This document shows positions 44,276 to 53,938 of a DNA stretch of 64,000 bases, in pieces (positions within the stretch are counted from its first letter, which is position 1; the number at the start of each line of letters is the position of its first letter). The translations under genes and the position numbers were made by a program. The notes beneath the pieces are model-generated. The model was not told the origin of the DNA, ran no database searches, and was given only the letters and a program-made list of their open reading frames with translations. This stretch comes from an uncultured Lachnospiraceae bacterium. Its GTDB lineage: Bacteria; Bacillota; Clostridia; Lachnospirales; Lachnospiraceae. Where the stretch lies: contig CAJUTQ010000074.1 in assembly GCA_910589265.1 (NCBI GenBank), positions 62,001-126,000 of the forward strand. Direction: 5' to 3'.

Positions 44276-45508
44276 TTATGACATATATTTTTTTATACTC
44301 TTATACAGTTTGTTTACAATTTGACTTTTTCGTATAATATTGCTATGTTTTAGGTAATATATACTTCCTCTTTTTATCATATTCATAGCATTCTGATGAT
44401 TTTTTTTAATATATTTCTCCGGAATGTTTCTACAGTAAACAGGAGGGTTTTCATATTTCTTATTATAATCATTACAGAGTGGAGCGCCATTAGAAATTAT
44501 ATTTTCTACTGCATTATAAAGCTGATTAAAGCCTATTTCCATCTTTCTCCCCTCCATAAACTCTAAACCCTTTTTTGACTGAAATTCCCTCTTTTTATCA
44601 TCCCTTAGTAAATCTATCACTGCCTGTGCAATAGAAGCTGGGGAGTAATGGGCTAGGGTAATTCCATCCTCATAAAAATCATACAGGTTATTCTCTAAGT
44701 AAATATCCACTACAGGCAGACCTGAGGCCATCATTTCAAAGGGGATTCTTGAAGGATTAGAAGCGCTAATGCATAGTCCTACCGCTGTCTGGTTATATAA
44801 ATCATTACATTCCTTCTTTGTTAATATCCCTAACTCTTCATGCTCATACCATACTTTTTGCTTTTTATTAGATCCATAAAATAATATTTTTACATCTGGG
44901 CAACAATCCTTCACAATGCCCAAAGCCTCTATTCCCAGTTGACTGCATCTCCTCGGCTTTTCAGGCTGACAAATAAAGCATACTGCCCGCTCTCTCTTTT
45001 GTTTTTTATTATAATACACATTAAGATCTGCACAAAAATCAAAAAACTGAGACTTTTGCCCAAATTCTTCTTCCATTTTTTTACTTAACCATCTGCCTAT
45101 TGTTATAGTATTTAATCCATATTGATAAGTATCGCATATTTTTAAATAATCCGGTCCTATTGGATAAAAGAAAGCTTCAAAATCTTGAATAAAGTAAATT
45201 TTCTTTGCTTTTGTCTTATATCCCTTGACAACTTCTGCAGTATACCAGGCTGTAGCAAAAATAACATCATATCTATTTTTTAGATGATATCCTAAATAAT
45301 ACTCTCCCCGAAAAGAAACATGTCCAAAATATTTTTTTACCAAGGCTTGCACCTCTTTTACATCTTTTATTTGCCCTCTATCTTCCATATATAAGTCACA
45401 TGTATAACCCTTTTTAGACAAATACTGAATATTATCAAACAAAGTCCTTTGTCCTCCCGAGCCTTCCCCATCTAAAATATTAGGCATGATCCATGCAGCT
45501 TTCCTCAT
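44276..45508 (-). CDS. WsaF-like glycosyltransferase (second copy)
   Basis: A 410-residue GT-B enzyme. The segments IMPNILDGEGSGGQRTLFDN, FIQDFEAFFYPIGPDYLK, CQPEKPRRCSQLG and RIPFEMMASGLPVVDI match the WsaF family, as in the protein at 37660-38877. A C-terminal ~60-residue extension after residue ~345 is basic and Asn/Lys-rich. Placed between the exporter permease and a GT2, so probably part of the chain-building set of block B. Rhamnose transfer is likely by family. Confidence 0.85.
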   Translation of the reverse strand: MRKAAWIMPNILDGEGSGGQRTLFDNIQYLSKKGYTCDLYMEDRGQIKDVKEVQALVKKYFGHVSFRGEYYLGYHLKNRYDVIFATAWYTAEVVKGYKTKAKKIYFIQDFEAFFYPIGPDYLKICDTYQYGLNTITIGRWLSKKMEEEFGQKSQFFDFCADLNVYYNKKQKRERAVCFICQPEKPRRCSQLGIEALGIVKDCCPDVKILFYGSNKKQKVWYEHEELGILTKKECNDLYNQTAVGLCISASNPSRIPFEMMASGLPVVDIYLENNLYDFYEDGITLAHYSPASIAQAVIDLLRDDKKREFQSKKGLEFMEGRKMEIGFNQLYNAVENIISNGAPLCNDYNKKYENPPVYCRNIPEKYIKKNHQNAMNMIKRGSIYYLKHSNIIRKSQIVNKLYKSIKKYMS

Positions 45509-45531
45509 AATATCCCTCTACCTATTTTACC

Positions 45532-46377
45532 TTATTCTCTCATTAGTCGCAGCAATACAATACAGGATTTTAAATTATTCCTATAATAAAATCTTCTCTT
45601 TTGTACCCTTTTCTTAAATATATCCGTTGTTGTTCCTTCTTCTATATGGTATACTTTCACCTGAGGAAGATACTTCATAGTAAAGGAATCCCTGTCAGCC
45701 ATAAAACGCAATATGTTTTCTTCTCCATACATAAATGTCCTGCTACAAAGTCCATGATAGTTCTCAATAAACTGGCTGCTAAATATCATACAGCTTCCAT
45801 GTAATTGGTAATCCCTCATTGGTTCCTTTGTCTTTTTTATTCTATTCTTCTTTATTTTAACATATATTTTTTGCATTATTTGATCTGTATGGAAAAAGGA
45901 TAATAACCATAATAGTCCAAAACGTATTATACGAAATAAAATATCCCCTTTTGAATAGTATTCTCTCTTCACAGGATTTTGATGCTGTCCATTTTTTAAG
46001 CTGATAATATCAGGGCCTGCTACAGCAAATTTCTTTTGAGCATACATTTTCATTATTACTTGGCAGAAATTTTTTTGCTTTATGAAAACATCATTGTTCA
46101 TCAAAACAATAAAGTCTGCCTTTAATATTGTTTTTGCATATCGAAACCCAATATTATTTCCCCTAGCAAATCCTAAATTTTTTTTACTTACCAATACTTT
46201 TACCGCTGAATACATTTTAAATATTTTGTGTAGCTCTCTTCCACTTCCATCTAAAGATCCATTATCCACTATTAAAATATAATAATTTTGGTAGTTTACA
46301 TTTTTTAAAATCGCTTCAACAGATTTTTTTGTTACATTTAATGACTTATAATGTAATATAATAAATACAATTTTCAC
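45532..46377 (-). CDS. Glycosyltransferase family 2 (dTDP-rhamnosyl-type)
   Basis: A GT2 enzyme of about 281 residues from GTG 46377, six bases after GGAG; a TTG at 46389 is weaker. IVFIILHYKSLNVTKKSV, VDNGSLDGSG, KNLGFARGNNIGF and MNNDVF (DxD-like) are typical of the N-acetylglucosaminyl-diphosphoundecaprenol rhamnosyltransferase (WbbL/RfbF) type. The QLHGSCMIFS block supports that group. It may act early on the block B chain. An extended -10 promoter lies just upstream. Confidence 0.85.
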   Translation of the reverse strand: MKIVFIILHYKSLNVTKKSVEAILKNVNYQNYYILIVDNGSLDGSGRELHKIFKMYSAVKVLVSKKNLGFARGNNIGFRYAKTILKADFIVLMNNDVFIKQKNFCQVIMKMYAQKKFAVAGPDIISLKNGQHQNPVKREYYSKGDILFRIIRFGLLWLLSFFHTDQIMQKIYVKIKKNRIKKTKEPMRDYQLHGSCMIFSSQFIENYHGLCSRTFMYGEENILRFMADRDSFTMKYLPQVKVYHIEEGTTTDIFKKRVQKRRFYYRNNLKSCIVLLRLMRE

Positions 46378-46406
46378 AAAGTTCTCCAATAAAATACGTA
46401 ATTTTT

Positions 46407-46415
46407 ATTATAACA
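46407..46415 (-). promoter_or_regulatory. Extended -10 promoter element upstream of the GT2 gene
   Basis: On the minus strand TGTTATAAT (TGn followed by a perfect TATAAT) lies in the 46390-46436 gap, with a weak TTGTTT 17 bases upstream of the hexamer. The leader to GTG 46377 would be about 20-25 bases and holds the GGAG site. Confidence 0.5.
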
Positions 46416-46436
46416 TAATTCTCTTCAATAAACAAA

Positions 46437-47774
46437 TCAGATATATTTATAAAGCTTTTTCATTTCTTTTACATGACTGTCCATACAAAAAGGGAAATTC
46501 ATCTTACAAATGTTCTCGTTCCATCTTTTTAATATTCCCCTATCTCCATAGATGGAATTCAAAATCCTATATAAATCCCCATCCCCCGTTCCATATGACG
46601 TACCCTTATCTTTTATCCAATCCTTTGCTCCCACATACTCACTGGCAATAACAGGCACTCCGTAACTCAAAGCTTCCAAAACAACAAAACCATAAGTTTC
46701 CTTCCACAGACTAGGGACGACTAACACATCTGTATGATTCATAATATTTCCTATTGCATCATAACTATATCTGGGATGTATTTTAACAAAAGGCTCTTTT
46801 TTTGTTAAGGGGAAAAAAATATTTAAAAGAAATTGCTTTTTTCCTTCCTTCCACATGTCTGTTAACGCCTTATACAAAACTTGGAAGCCTTTATGTGGCA
46901 ATAAATCTCCTAAATACGTAATTTTCAGCACACTGTCTCTATATTTTTTTCTTACCCTGTGATCTTGAATGTCCCTATGGGTTATAGGAAGAATAGCTCC
47001 TTTGACCTTTATCCCCCTGTCTTCAAATACTTCTTTTGCCAAAGTGCTGCTGTAATGAATAATATTTATTTGGTAAAAAATACTTCTATAATACTGAGCC
47101 AGCCTCCCATATTCCCTGCCTCCTTTTTTCTTTGCCTCGTCCCCCCCTGTTCCTCTCTCTATCATTTTTTTCTTGCCATAACTGCGCAGAGTTTTAATTA
47201 CAAAGCCTTCCTTCCATCTTTTATAAATGCCTGACTGTAAAATAACAATTTTCCAAAAATCCAACCCTGTTTCATTACAGATGACACAACGGTTCCCCAT
47301 CCCTGGACATACTTTATCCTTATAGAAAAAATTCACTTTAGGGCATAATCCAAAATAATCATGGGCCGTATAAATAATTGGAATATGAAGTTTAACTCCA
47401 GCTTCAAAAAACTCCCGATGGATCCCCATAAGAGTATGTACATGGATAACATCAGGACAAATCTTTCTCAAAAAGTCTAAATAAAGGGAAATTTCTCCCT
47501 TTGAGGTAAATGGATGGACATCTTTCACTCCATTTAATAAAGGGACAGGCTTTGGATTTAAAAGCTCATAATTTTCAATATGATAGTAAGATAACTGTCT
47601 TTTTATTATTGTCTTCCTATTCCAGACAAGGTATCTTCCAGGCCATAAAAGGGCAACGCTGTCCCCAGCTTCTGCCTGACTTAACATTAAATCCGTAGCA
47701 TACTTTGTCAATCCTCCTGTCCTATAGGGAGGAAGTCCTAATGTATAATGCAATACTCTCATATTCATCACCAT
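46437..47774 (-). CDS. Glycosyltransferase family 4
   Basis: A 445-residue GT4 enzyme. PPYRTGGLTKYATDLMLSQ marks the N-terminal glycine-rich loop, YTAHDYFGLCPKVNFFY the acceptor domain and KETYGFVVLEALSYGVPVIASE the donor-binding E-x7-E motif. A charged insertion near 215-235 contains a G7 tract in its codons (47141-47147), shorter than the block A tracts. The exact start is uncertain: ATG 47774, 47768 or 47762. No membrane span. Confidence 0.85.
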   Translation of the reverse strand: MVMNMRVLHYTLGLPPYRTGGLTKYATDLMLSQAEAGDSVALLWPGRYLVWNRKTIIKRQLSYYHIENYELLNPKPVPLLNGVKDVHPFTSKGEISLYLDFLRKICPDVIHVHTLMGIHREFFEAGVKLHIPIIYTAHDYFGLCPKVNFFYKDKVCPGMGNRCVICNETGLDFWKIVILQSGIYKRWKEGFVIKTLRSYGKKKMIERGTGGDEAKKKGGREYGRLAQYYRSIFYQINIIHYSSTLAKEVFEDRGIKVKGAILPITHRDIQDHRVRKKYRDSVLKITYLGDLLPHKGFQVLYKALTDMWKEGKKQFLLNIFFPLTKKEPFVKIHPRYSYDAIGNIMNHTDVLVVPSLWKETYGFVVLEALSYGVPVIASEYVGAKDWIKDKGTSYGTGDGDLYRILNSIYGDRGILKRWNENICKMNFPFCMDSHVKEMKKLYKYI

Positions 47775-47821
47775 ATCTTTTTCTTAGCCCAATTCTTCTG
47801 TGTAGAACTTAAAGCTTCTCT

Positions 47822-48988
47822 CTATACTACATCTTTTCCAATAAATCGTTTTTCGTATTTTTCAACTACCCCTTCCCAAGTATACCCCTTTCTCACTCGC
47901 TCCTTTGCCGCTGCCTCATATGCCTTTATTTTCGTTTCTGGAAACTCATCTACATCTGTAATAAGTTTCCTTAAACTTCCTTCTCTCTTATTCCAGTAAA
48001 GGGCTCCCTCTTCTCCTACCTCTCTGTTAAATCCAACATCTAGCAATAAGTTCAAAGGTGTTGTGGCCATTGCCTCTAAAAGGGAAGGATTGGTGCCTCC
48101 TACTTCATGCCCATGGATATATCCATAGGCATTCTCTCGAATTTTTTTTAATAATTCTCCATGATAAACTACGCCCACAAATTTTATTCTTGGATCTTTT
48201 TCATAAGGGACATGCTCTTTTATTCTCTTTTCTAACTTTTTATTATCTGCCTTTGTGATAATCACCAAGTCTTTTTTTGTTCTAGAAGCGCAAAACTCTT
48301 TGATCATTCTTTCATAATTATTTTCTGGCACAAAACGGCCGACAATCAAATAATAATTTTTAGGAGAAACTCCATTTTTTTTCTGCCACTTTTTCCATTC
48401 TTTCCCATTATCTGATATTTTAGATATTCCTGTTTCTGCCCCATAAGGAATAAACATCGTCTTTGGCTTATAATCCTTATACTGTTTCTTAATATAAGAC
48501 TCAATATGCTTGGAATCGCAAATAACCAGATTTGCATTTTTAACCATCCATTTTTCTGATATTTTCCAATATCCTTTTATCCACTTATTCCACTTGCCCC
48601 TCATCCATTCATGTCCATCTGGATTCACAAAAATACGTGCCCTCATCTTCTTAAATGCCCTTTGAAAAAAAGGGAGAAAAGGGCCGATACGGCATGCTAA
48701 AATATAAACGACTGGTTGTTGAATTTTATATTTACGAATATATATTAGGCAGTAAAATGCTGCCGCTAAATCATAGTATACCGCCTTTGCAGGCCCAATA
48801 TTAGGCGCCTTGATAGAAAAGCATCTTGCTCCTTCATATTGGAATTCTTTCTTTTGTCCTCCTATACAAGCTACATGATATTGAATATGAGGATCCTTCT
48901 TATAAAAAACCAATTTCTCTACAAAGGTCTCAAACCCTCCATATTTTGCTGGAATTCCTTTAGAACCAATAATAAATACATGCTGCAT
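47822..48988 (-). CDS. DUF1972/GT4 rhamnosyltransferase (Cps2T/WchF-like)
   Basis: A 388-residue GT-B protein whose N-terminus (HVFIIGSKGIPAKYGGFETF) is diagnostic of the DUF1972/Cps2T group, which includes beta-1,4-rhamnosyltransferases that add the second sugar of capsule repeats. The second domain holds FVNPDGHEWMRGKWN and VGGTNPSLLEAMATT, the nucleotide-sugar motif. As the first gene after the 49038-49066 promoter it may start block B chain assembly. Specificity inferred from family only. Confidence 0.87.
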   Translation of the reverse strand: MQHVFIIGSKGIPAKYGGFETFVEKLVFYKKDPHIQYHVACIGGQKKEFQYEGARCFSIKAPNIGPAKAVYYDLAAAFYCLIYIRKYKIQQPVVYILACRIGPFLPFFQRAFKKMRARIFVNPDGHEWMRGKWNKWIKGYWKISEKWMVKNANLVICDSKHIESYIKKQYKDYKPKTMFIPYGAETGISKISDNGKEWKKWQKKNGVSPKNYYLIVGRFVPENNYERMIKEFCASRTKKDLVIITKADNKKLEKRIKEHVPYEKDPRIKFVGVVYHGELLKKIRENAYGYIHGHEVGGTNPSLLEAMATTPLNLLLDVGFNREVGEEGALYWNKREGSLRKLITDVDEFPETKIKAYEAAAKERVRKGYTWEGVVEKYEKRFIGKDVV

Positions 48989-49037
48989 TTTTCTAAGGCC
49001 TTTCTTATTGGATTTTTATCTCTATAAAACTTCATTT

Positions 49038-49066
49038 AGTATAGCAGAAAGTACATAAAAGGACAA
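49038..49066 (-). promoter_or_regulatory. Sigma-A type promoter upstream of block B
   Basis: Minus-strand TTGTCC (49066-49061), 17-base spacer, TATACT (49043-49038), ending directly after the stop of the upstream membrane-protein gene. The transcript would start about 42 bases before the ATG at 48988, whose leader holds AAAGG. Confidence 0.6.
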
Positions 49067-50785
49067 CTATTTCTTTTCTTCTTCTACCTTATATATATGG
49101 AATCCAAAGGCCTCTTCTACCTCTTTGGCTTTTGTGTTTACCCCATAATGTTCCTTTATATAAAGGAGTTTTTCTTTTATAAAAAAATTATCCACAACAA
49201 GAGCCTCCGGCACCATATATGCCCCTTTATAGCAATTGTCTATCCCATATTTTTTTAGTATATTTAAAGCTATTGGGGAATTGGTCATCCATGTTCCAAA
49301 AGAACTCACATTGTCATAACAACCTATTTCTTCGGGAGAAAACACAGTCCACTGATAAAAAGTCGGATCTGTAAAAGTATCTATCAAATAGAAATGTTCT
49401 TTGTCCCTGCTAATCATCTCATTAAACTGGCTTATTCTACTCATGCTTTCTCTTACTTCTCTCTTGTAATCAAACGTATTTTTCATCCATATTCCTGCAT
49501 TTAGAAATATAAGCACTCCCAAAAGAACTTTCATAGCTGTTTTTCCTTCTCCCAAACTGCTCTCCACCTTATTTTCCCAATAAAAAACTAGAAGAAAAAA
49601 CATTCCCATGAAAAAAATAACCGATGTTCTGTACGTCCACCTTCCTTTCAATAAGAAATACCCTGTCAGCAAAAAAAATAAACAAAGGCCATAAACAGCA
49701 GGAAGCAAGTCCCTTCTTTTTCCATAAAAGATTTTTATGAGAAACATGGACACCCCGCCTATGACATACGTATTTAAACTGTATAAAAACTTATACAACT
49801 CCCCTGCGTAATCTCTTACAAATTTGCTTATTGTTTCCCCTGTTATTGGAACATTTGTAGCATCCAAGATATTTTCCAGCCATTCTAAATGAAATATGTC
49901 TGGGGCTGCAAACTGCCAAGTGGAATAGGAGAGGACATCGTTCTCACTCACCCCTTCTCCCTCAAATACTTCTCCAAAACGTACATAATCTAACTTTTGA
50001 TAATCCATGACTTCTTCTCTTTTTTTGTTAAAAGCCCAGTACTCTTTCCATCCTTCCGTTCTTTTATAGGAAGAGAGATTCACATTCTCCAAAAAAAAGA
50101 TGAACCCGAAAAAGCATGCAAAAACAAGGACGTAATTTCTTAAAACCTCCTTCTTCTCCTTTTTCTCAATCTCTGGCCTTTTCCATAATTTATATAGTTG
50201 AAAAATTCCTACTCCTGCCCCAAAAGGCAAGGTTACAAGGAAACTCTTAAATCGTAAACAACTGCTCACTATGCCAAGCAATATGCCTACTCCTATACTC
50301 TTTTTGCTTTTTCTATCAACACCATAAAAGAGCAAAGCATACGCCCCAAAGGCAGCAATGGCCCCTGTCTTTGTATATTGGAGAGCCACATATCCTTCTG
50401 TAAAAAAGGCAAGTAAGAAGATCAAGGCAGTAAAATAGCCGTCTCCTTCTCTTTTACTCCTCGCCAAAACATAGGTAATTCCAGTAAAGGCACTGAACAA
50501 AACTCCATATTGTACAAGGGAATACCAACGGATAGAGGGGCAAAGCCCATAAAGAAGCTTCAATAACTTCCCTGCAAAAATACTCATATATACAAGGTGT
50601 TCTTCCCTTTGACCATACGCCCCTTCTGCCATGAGAGCCATAATAGCGTCATCATTTGTCTCAAAATAAGGATGAAAAAGAAAAATACTTATTAAAAGAA
50701 AAAAAGCATTCATGATGAGCCAAAAAAGCAAAGGCTTTTTTTCCATTTTCTTTCCTAATTTCAGAACAAATTCATCTATTTTCAT
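49067..50785 (-). CDS. Polytopic membrane protein, GT-C-like (unrecognised)
   Basis: About 572 residues with roughly ten hydrophobic segments. After the first span is PYFETNDDAIMALMAEG, where the paired Asp in the first outer loop sits as in GT-C glycosyltransferases. A soluble C-terminal ~130 residues ends with YIKEHYGVNTKAKEVEEAFGFHIYKV. I do not recognise a named family. ATG 50785 follows AGAGGTGG; a start at 50806 would overlap the upstream gene. It shares its overall plan with the membrane proteins nearby and probably decorates glycans outside the cell, by context. Confidence 0.65.
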   Translation of the reverse strand: MKIDEFVLKLGKKMEKKPLLFWLIMNAFFLLISIFLFHPYFETNDDAIMALMAEGAYGQREEHLVYMSIFAGKLLKLLYGLCPSIRWYSLVQYGVLFSAFTGITYVLARSKREGDGYFTALIFLLAFFTEGYVALQYTKTGAIAAFGAYALLFYGVDRKSKKSIGVGILLGIVSSCLRFKSFLVTLPFGAGVGIFQLYKLWKRPEIEKKEKKEVLRNYVLVFACFFGFIFFLENVNLSSYKRTEGWKEYWAFNKKREEVMDYQKLDYVRFGEVFEGEGVSENDVLSYSTWQFAAPDIFHLEWLENILDATNVPITGETISKFVRDYAGELYKFLYSLNTYVIGGVSMFLIKIFYGKRRDLLPAVYGLCLFFLLTGYFLLKGRWTYRTSVIFFMGMFFLLVFYWENKVESSLGEGKTAMKVLLGVLIFLNAGIWMKNTFDYKREVRESMSRISQFNEMISRDKEHFYLIDTFTDPTFYQWTVFSPEEIGCYDNVSSFGTWMTNSPIALNILKKYGIDNCYKGAYMVPEALVVDNFFIKEKLLYIKEHYGVNTKAKEVEEAFGFHIYKVEEEKK

Positions 50786-50798
50786 CCGTCCACCTCTT

Positions 50799-52313
50799 TT
50801 ATTCATTCTTCTCCCTCAGGCATCCTACTACCCGCATAGTCATTGCATATATAATAAAAGGGACTGCCTGGAGCATAACCCTGTTTCCAGAATCTCCTAC
50901 TCCTTCCCTTAGCATCCCGTCCCTAGCCCAACAGACTGCTACTCCCAGCAAAAAATAACCAGTCCACACTAAATCCATGTAGCCAAAATGATATTGTTCC
51001 ATTGGTAGGCTCAAAAGCAGAATAAACACAAAACATACGAAAAATCCCCACCCGCTTTGGTGAAAAAAATTAGCGGCAAATGCCTTTATGTTTTCGATAT
51101 AAATAATAGGATTTAACAAGAGCAAAAGTAAATTTCCAAAGGCTAGGCCGCCCAATATAATGCCTGGCATCTGCTGCTCCAAATTCCATGGAAGGCGATG
51201 CCTTATAAAAGACAAGTAAATAAATAAGGCAGCTATAATCCCCATCTGTATCCATGCCTTCTCTTTACTCAAAAACTGATATGCTGGATTTAACTCCATA
51301 AACATAAATATTTTCGTATAATAGGCCCCCTGAATTAGGGCTAAAGGAAGCAAATAAACAAACAGCAGCCGTTTATTTCCATAAGTTAGCAGAGATATAC
51401 ATAAGATCAAAAAACAAAGGATCATTCCTCCCTCCATCCGAAGTGTAGACAAGACGGCGGCGAAAATACCTGATGCAATATGAAAATCAATGCTCTTTTT
51501 TCCTTCTCCCTGCCCTCTCCATGCCAAATAAAAGACAAGAAAGAGAAATACCATCATGTAATGATTGGACATCATCCATTTTTCCATAATAATAAAAGGA
51601 GCTGAAGTTGCTAAAAATAGACTGGACATTGCCGTTACAATAAGAGCCTTTTTTCGACTTAAACATTTTAAAGCCTCTTCATACACTGCCAGCACAAAAA
51701 TAAGGAGAAAATTCAATCCTAAAAATCTCTGAATTCCGAAGCTTTGTTCAAAGCCAAAGAAGAAAGGCAAAGTGCCTAAAACTGCCGTTCCCTGTCCAGC
51801 ATCTGTGAGAAACGAATCAAATACTGGCAGAAGTCTGCCCTTTTCCACAAGAATCATTGGATACATAGAATAATAATAAACGGAATCATTGGAAATACTA
51901 ACCCTTAGTAAACCAGAAACTGCTAAAATGGTGCCAGCAAAAACCAATACACTTCCAAAGCAAAAAAGCTTTAGAAGTTGCCATTTATTTTTCCAATCTT
52001 TATCCAATATTTGTCTCATATGATAGTAGGTATTCCTCCATATTCCAGCTAAAACAGCTCCTAAGAGTACCAACATCCCAATGGTAGCAGGATGTAAAGG
52101 TATTCCTACAATAAGGAGAAAAAATCCCCCCAGCACCCAAAGACTAATTCCCATTGGAAAACCTAGTAATAAGGCCCATGAATGAGGCATTCTTTCCCGA
52201 ATAATATATAAAAAGATAACCCCAGTTAAATAAAGCCCCCAAATGACAAAAACCTGCATGAGAAAATAGCCTTCCGTTAAATGGGAAAGGAGTTGCTCTA
52301 TAGTTTCCTCCAT
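50799..52313 (-). CDS. Polytopic membrane protein, GT-C-like (unrecognised)
   Basis: A 504-residue protein that is hydrophobic almost throughout (about twelve segments). Short loops contain SISNDSVYYYSMYPMI (about 134-149), the position where GT-C enzymes keep catalytic acidic residues. No named domain seen. It starts on a TAATG junction with the upstream 274-residue protein, and ends at the ATG of the next membrane protein, so the three are probably made together. Confidence 0.6.
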   Translation of the reverse strand: MEETIEQLLSHLTEGYFLMQVFVIWGLYLTGVIFLYIIRERMPHSWALLLGFPMGISLWVLGGFFLLIVGIPLHPATIGMLVLLGAVLAGIWRNTYYHMRQILDKDWKNKWQLLKLFCFGSVLVFAGTILAVSGLLRVSISNDSVYYYSMYPMILVEKGRLLPVFDSFLTDAGQGTAVLGTLPFFFGFEQSFGIQRFLGLNFLLIFVLAVYEEALKCLSRKKALIVTAMSSLFLATSAPFIIMEKWMMSNHYMMVFLFLVFYLAWRGQGEGKKSIDFHIASGIFAAVLSTLRMEGGMILCFLILCISLLTYGNKRLLFVYLLPLALIQGAYYTKIFMFMELNPAYQFLSKEKAWIQMGIIAALFIYLSFIRHRLPWNLEQQMPGIILGGLAFGNLLLLLLNPIIYIENIKAFAANFFHQSGWGFFVCFVFILLLSLPMEQYHFGYMDLVWTGYFLLGVAVCWARDGMLREGVGDSGNRVMLQAVPFIIYAMTMRVVGCLREKNE

Positions 52314-53113
52314 TATTTCTCCACCTCCTCTTCATAGTACTCTTTAGACATAACATAAATATGTTCCAGGCTGTCCTCCTCCCATAATACAACCAGATCC
52401 CTGCTTTCTTCCAAACCTTTTAGACAGACATACATATGAATCTCAGAATCAATGAAATGATTATAGTACCAATAATGGTTAAAATATCTCCCCATCTCTC
52501 CCTCATATTTGCTTAGAAGAAAAGAATAGCGCAGCATATCATTGACTGCTCCAAAATCTAAAAAATCTCTGTTCCTCACTTCCTCAGAAACTCTCTGTCC
52601 ATTTAATGCATCATCTTGGACAACTTCTTTTGAAAAAGCTTCTACAAAATTATATGTATTCCAACCATGATAATAAGGATAAAAGTCAGACTTTCCACTT
52701 TTATAGTAATCATCTTTTGTCTTTTCTATTTCTTTCATGGATAATAAATTATCCCTCACTGAAACGGACTTATTTTTCAAAAGCAACCTGAAAAATAAGT
52801 CTGGATAAATTCCCTCTTCTAAAAATGTTTCATGGTACATAGCCTGTGTATGGTATTGATAAAAAGGCAGAATTCCATCAAGACGGAAAAGATTATATAC
52901 AATATTTCCAAAAATCATGACAGCACTAATAAGAAGCAATGGAAAACTTTTGTTTCCCTTTCTTTTCTTAACCATAAGATAGCTGAACACCCCAAAAACT
53001 GCCATTATAAGAAAAACCTTCCTTGACAAGTACAAAGCTGCTATAAGAATTCCTGCTGCCAGGCAGATATCATGGATTCCTTTCTTCACTTTTGAAATAT
53101 TCCATTTTTTCAT
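52313..53113 (-). CDS. Membrane-associated protein of unknown function
   Basis: About 266-274 residues. Two hydrophobic segments near the N-terminus (ICLAAGILIAALYL and VFLIMAVFGVFSYLMV) and one near residue 80 are followed by a ~190-residue hydrophilic domain rich in Tyr, Glu and Asp, probably outside the cell. No family recognised. The start may be ATG 53113 (after GGAAG) or ATG 53137, which overlaps the previous stop (ATGA). Placed between two GT-C-like genes, it may serve them as an accessory. Confidence 0.6.
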   Translation of the reverse strand: MKKWNISKVKKGIHDICLAAGILIAALYLSRKVFLIMAVFGVFSYLMVKKRKGNKSFPLLLISAVMIFGNIVYNLFRLDGILPFYQYHTQAMYHETFLEEGIYPDLFFRLLLKNKSVSVRDNLLSMKEIEKTKDDYYKSGKSDFYPYYHGWNTYNFVEAFSKEVVQDDALNGQRVSEEVRNRDFLDFGAVNDMLRYSFLLSKYEGEMGRYFNHYWYYNHFIDSEIHMYVCLKGLEESRDLVVLWEEDSLEHIYVMSKEYYEEEVEK

Positions 53114-53133
53114 GATGCTTCCCATGCCTTCCC

Positions 53134-53931
53134 TCATTCCATAGCTGCTGAAAGCTTTCCTTCAGCTTTTGTACTTTTTTTTCGATAAAGATCATAGTGG
53201 CCAATATTATCATAAAATTCATAACCATAATCAGCTGGGGAATCACTAAAACCATGTTGTTCAATATTAAAAACTAAAATATCAACATCATGGGCAGCAG
53301 CGTTTTTCGTAATGACTTCAATATCTGGCCACTGCTGGGCCATTTGTCCAGCTACTTCCGCTGCTCCTTCCTCCCCTGCTCTTTTACTATAAATCTGTAT
53401 ATTGGATGAATACTGTCTAAAATATTGCTCTAAATCATTGGGAACAATGAGTTTTGCTTTTTTCTGATCTAAAAAAATTCTTTCGCTAATTTCTACTACG
53501 CTTTGGGGCACCCCATAAAGATTCTCAGGGAGTTTCATCCCATCATCTGTATACACAGTCTCGCTTGTTAAAATAAGAATGAACCCTATACCTACTATTG
53601 CCCCTATCCGCTTTTTCGTCTCTTTCACCTTAAGTAATATTACAGTGAATAAATAAGCAATGACAAATACAACGGGCAAAAATACATACATACGGGACAC
53701 TGTATACAATTCTGTTTCTCCATAAAAAATAGGTATCCAGACAAATTCCATCAAAATTGGATTAAGCATAAAAAAAAGAAGAAAAAGGGAAGGATAAACA
53801 ATTCGTATTCTCCATTCTTTCTGTTCTTCATGAAGCCATAAAATAAGCAGAGCAAGAAAAAAAACGGCCAATAAGGTACCATTTCCAGAAAGTTCTTTAA
53901 AATTAAAAATAACCCTTTCAATCCCATTCAT
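53134..53931 (-). CDS. C-terminal part of a split DUF6077-like membrane protein
   Basis: A 265-residue frame with four hydrophobic segments, then a soluble domain ending DILVFNIEQHGFSDSPADYGYEF. This C-terminal domain matches that of the protein at 61936-63426 (DIIIFNTDKHRFSSSPGEYGYDF), and the membrane part corresponds to the second half of the 624-residue protein at 34880-36754. It sits in the +1-related frame right after the upstream fragment, with the stop and start only 7 bases apart. Either one gene was broken by a frameshift, or two subunits are made. Confidence 0.7.
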   Translation of the reverse strand: MNGIERVIFNFKELSGNGTLLAVFFLALLILWLHEEQKEWRIRIVYPSLFLLFFMLNPILMEFVWIPIFYGETELYTVSRMYVFLPVVFVIAYLFTVILLKVKETKKRIGAIVGIGFILILTSETVYTDDGMKLPENLYGVPQSVVEISERIFLDQKKAKLIVPNDLEQYFRQYSSNIQIYSKRAGEEGAAEVAGQMAQQWPDIEVITKNAAAHDVDILVFNIEQHGFSDSPADYGYEFYDNIGHYDLYRKKSTKAEGKLSAAME

Positions 53932-53938
53932 CTTTTCA

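Noticed and set aside
47141..47147. G7 tracts (also 55765-55771)
   Set aside because: Seven-base tracts are short for switching and lie in genes outside the poly-G module; noted but not counted as phase-variation sites.
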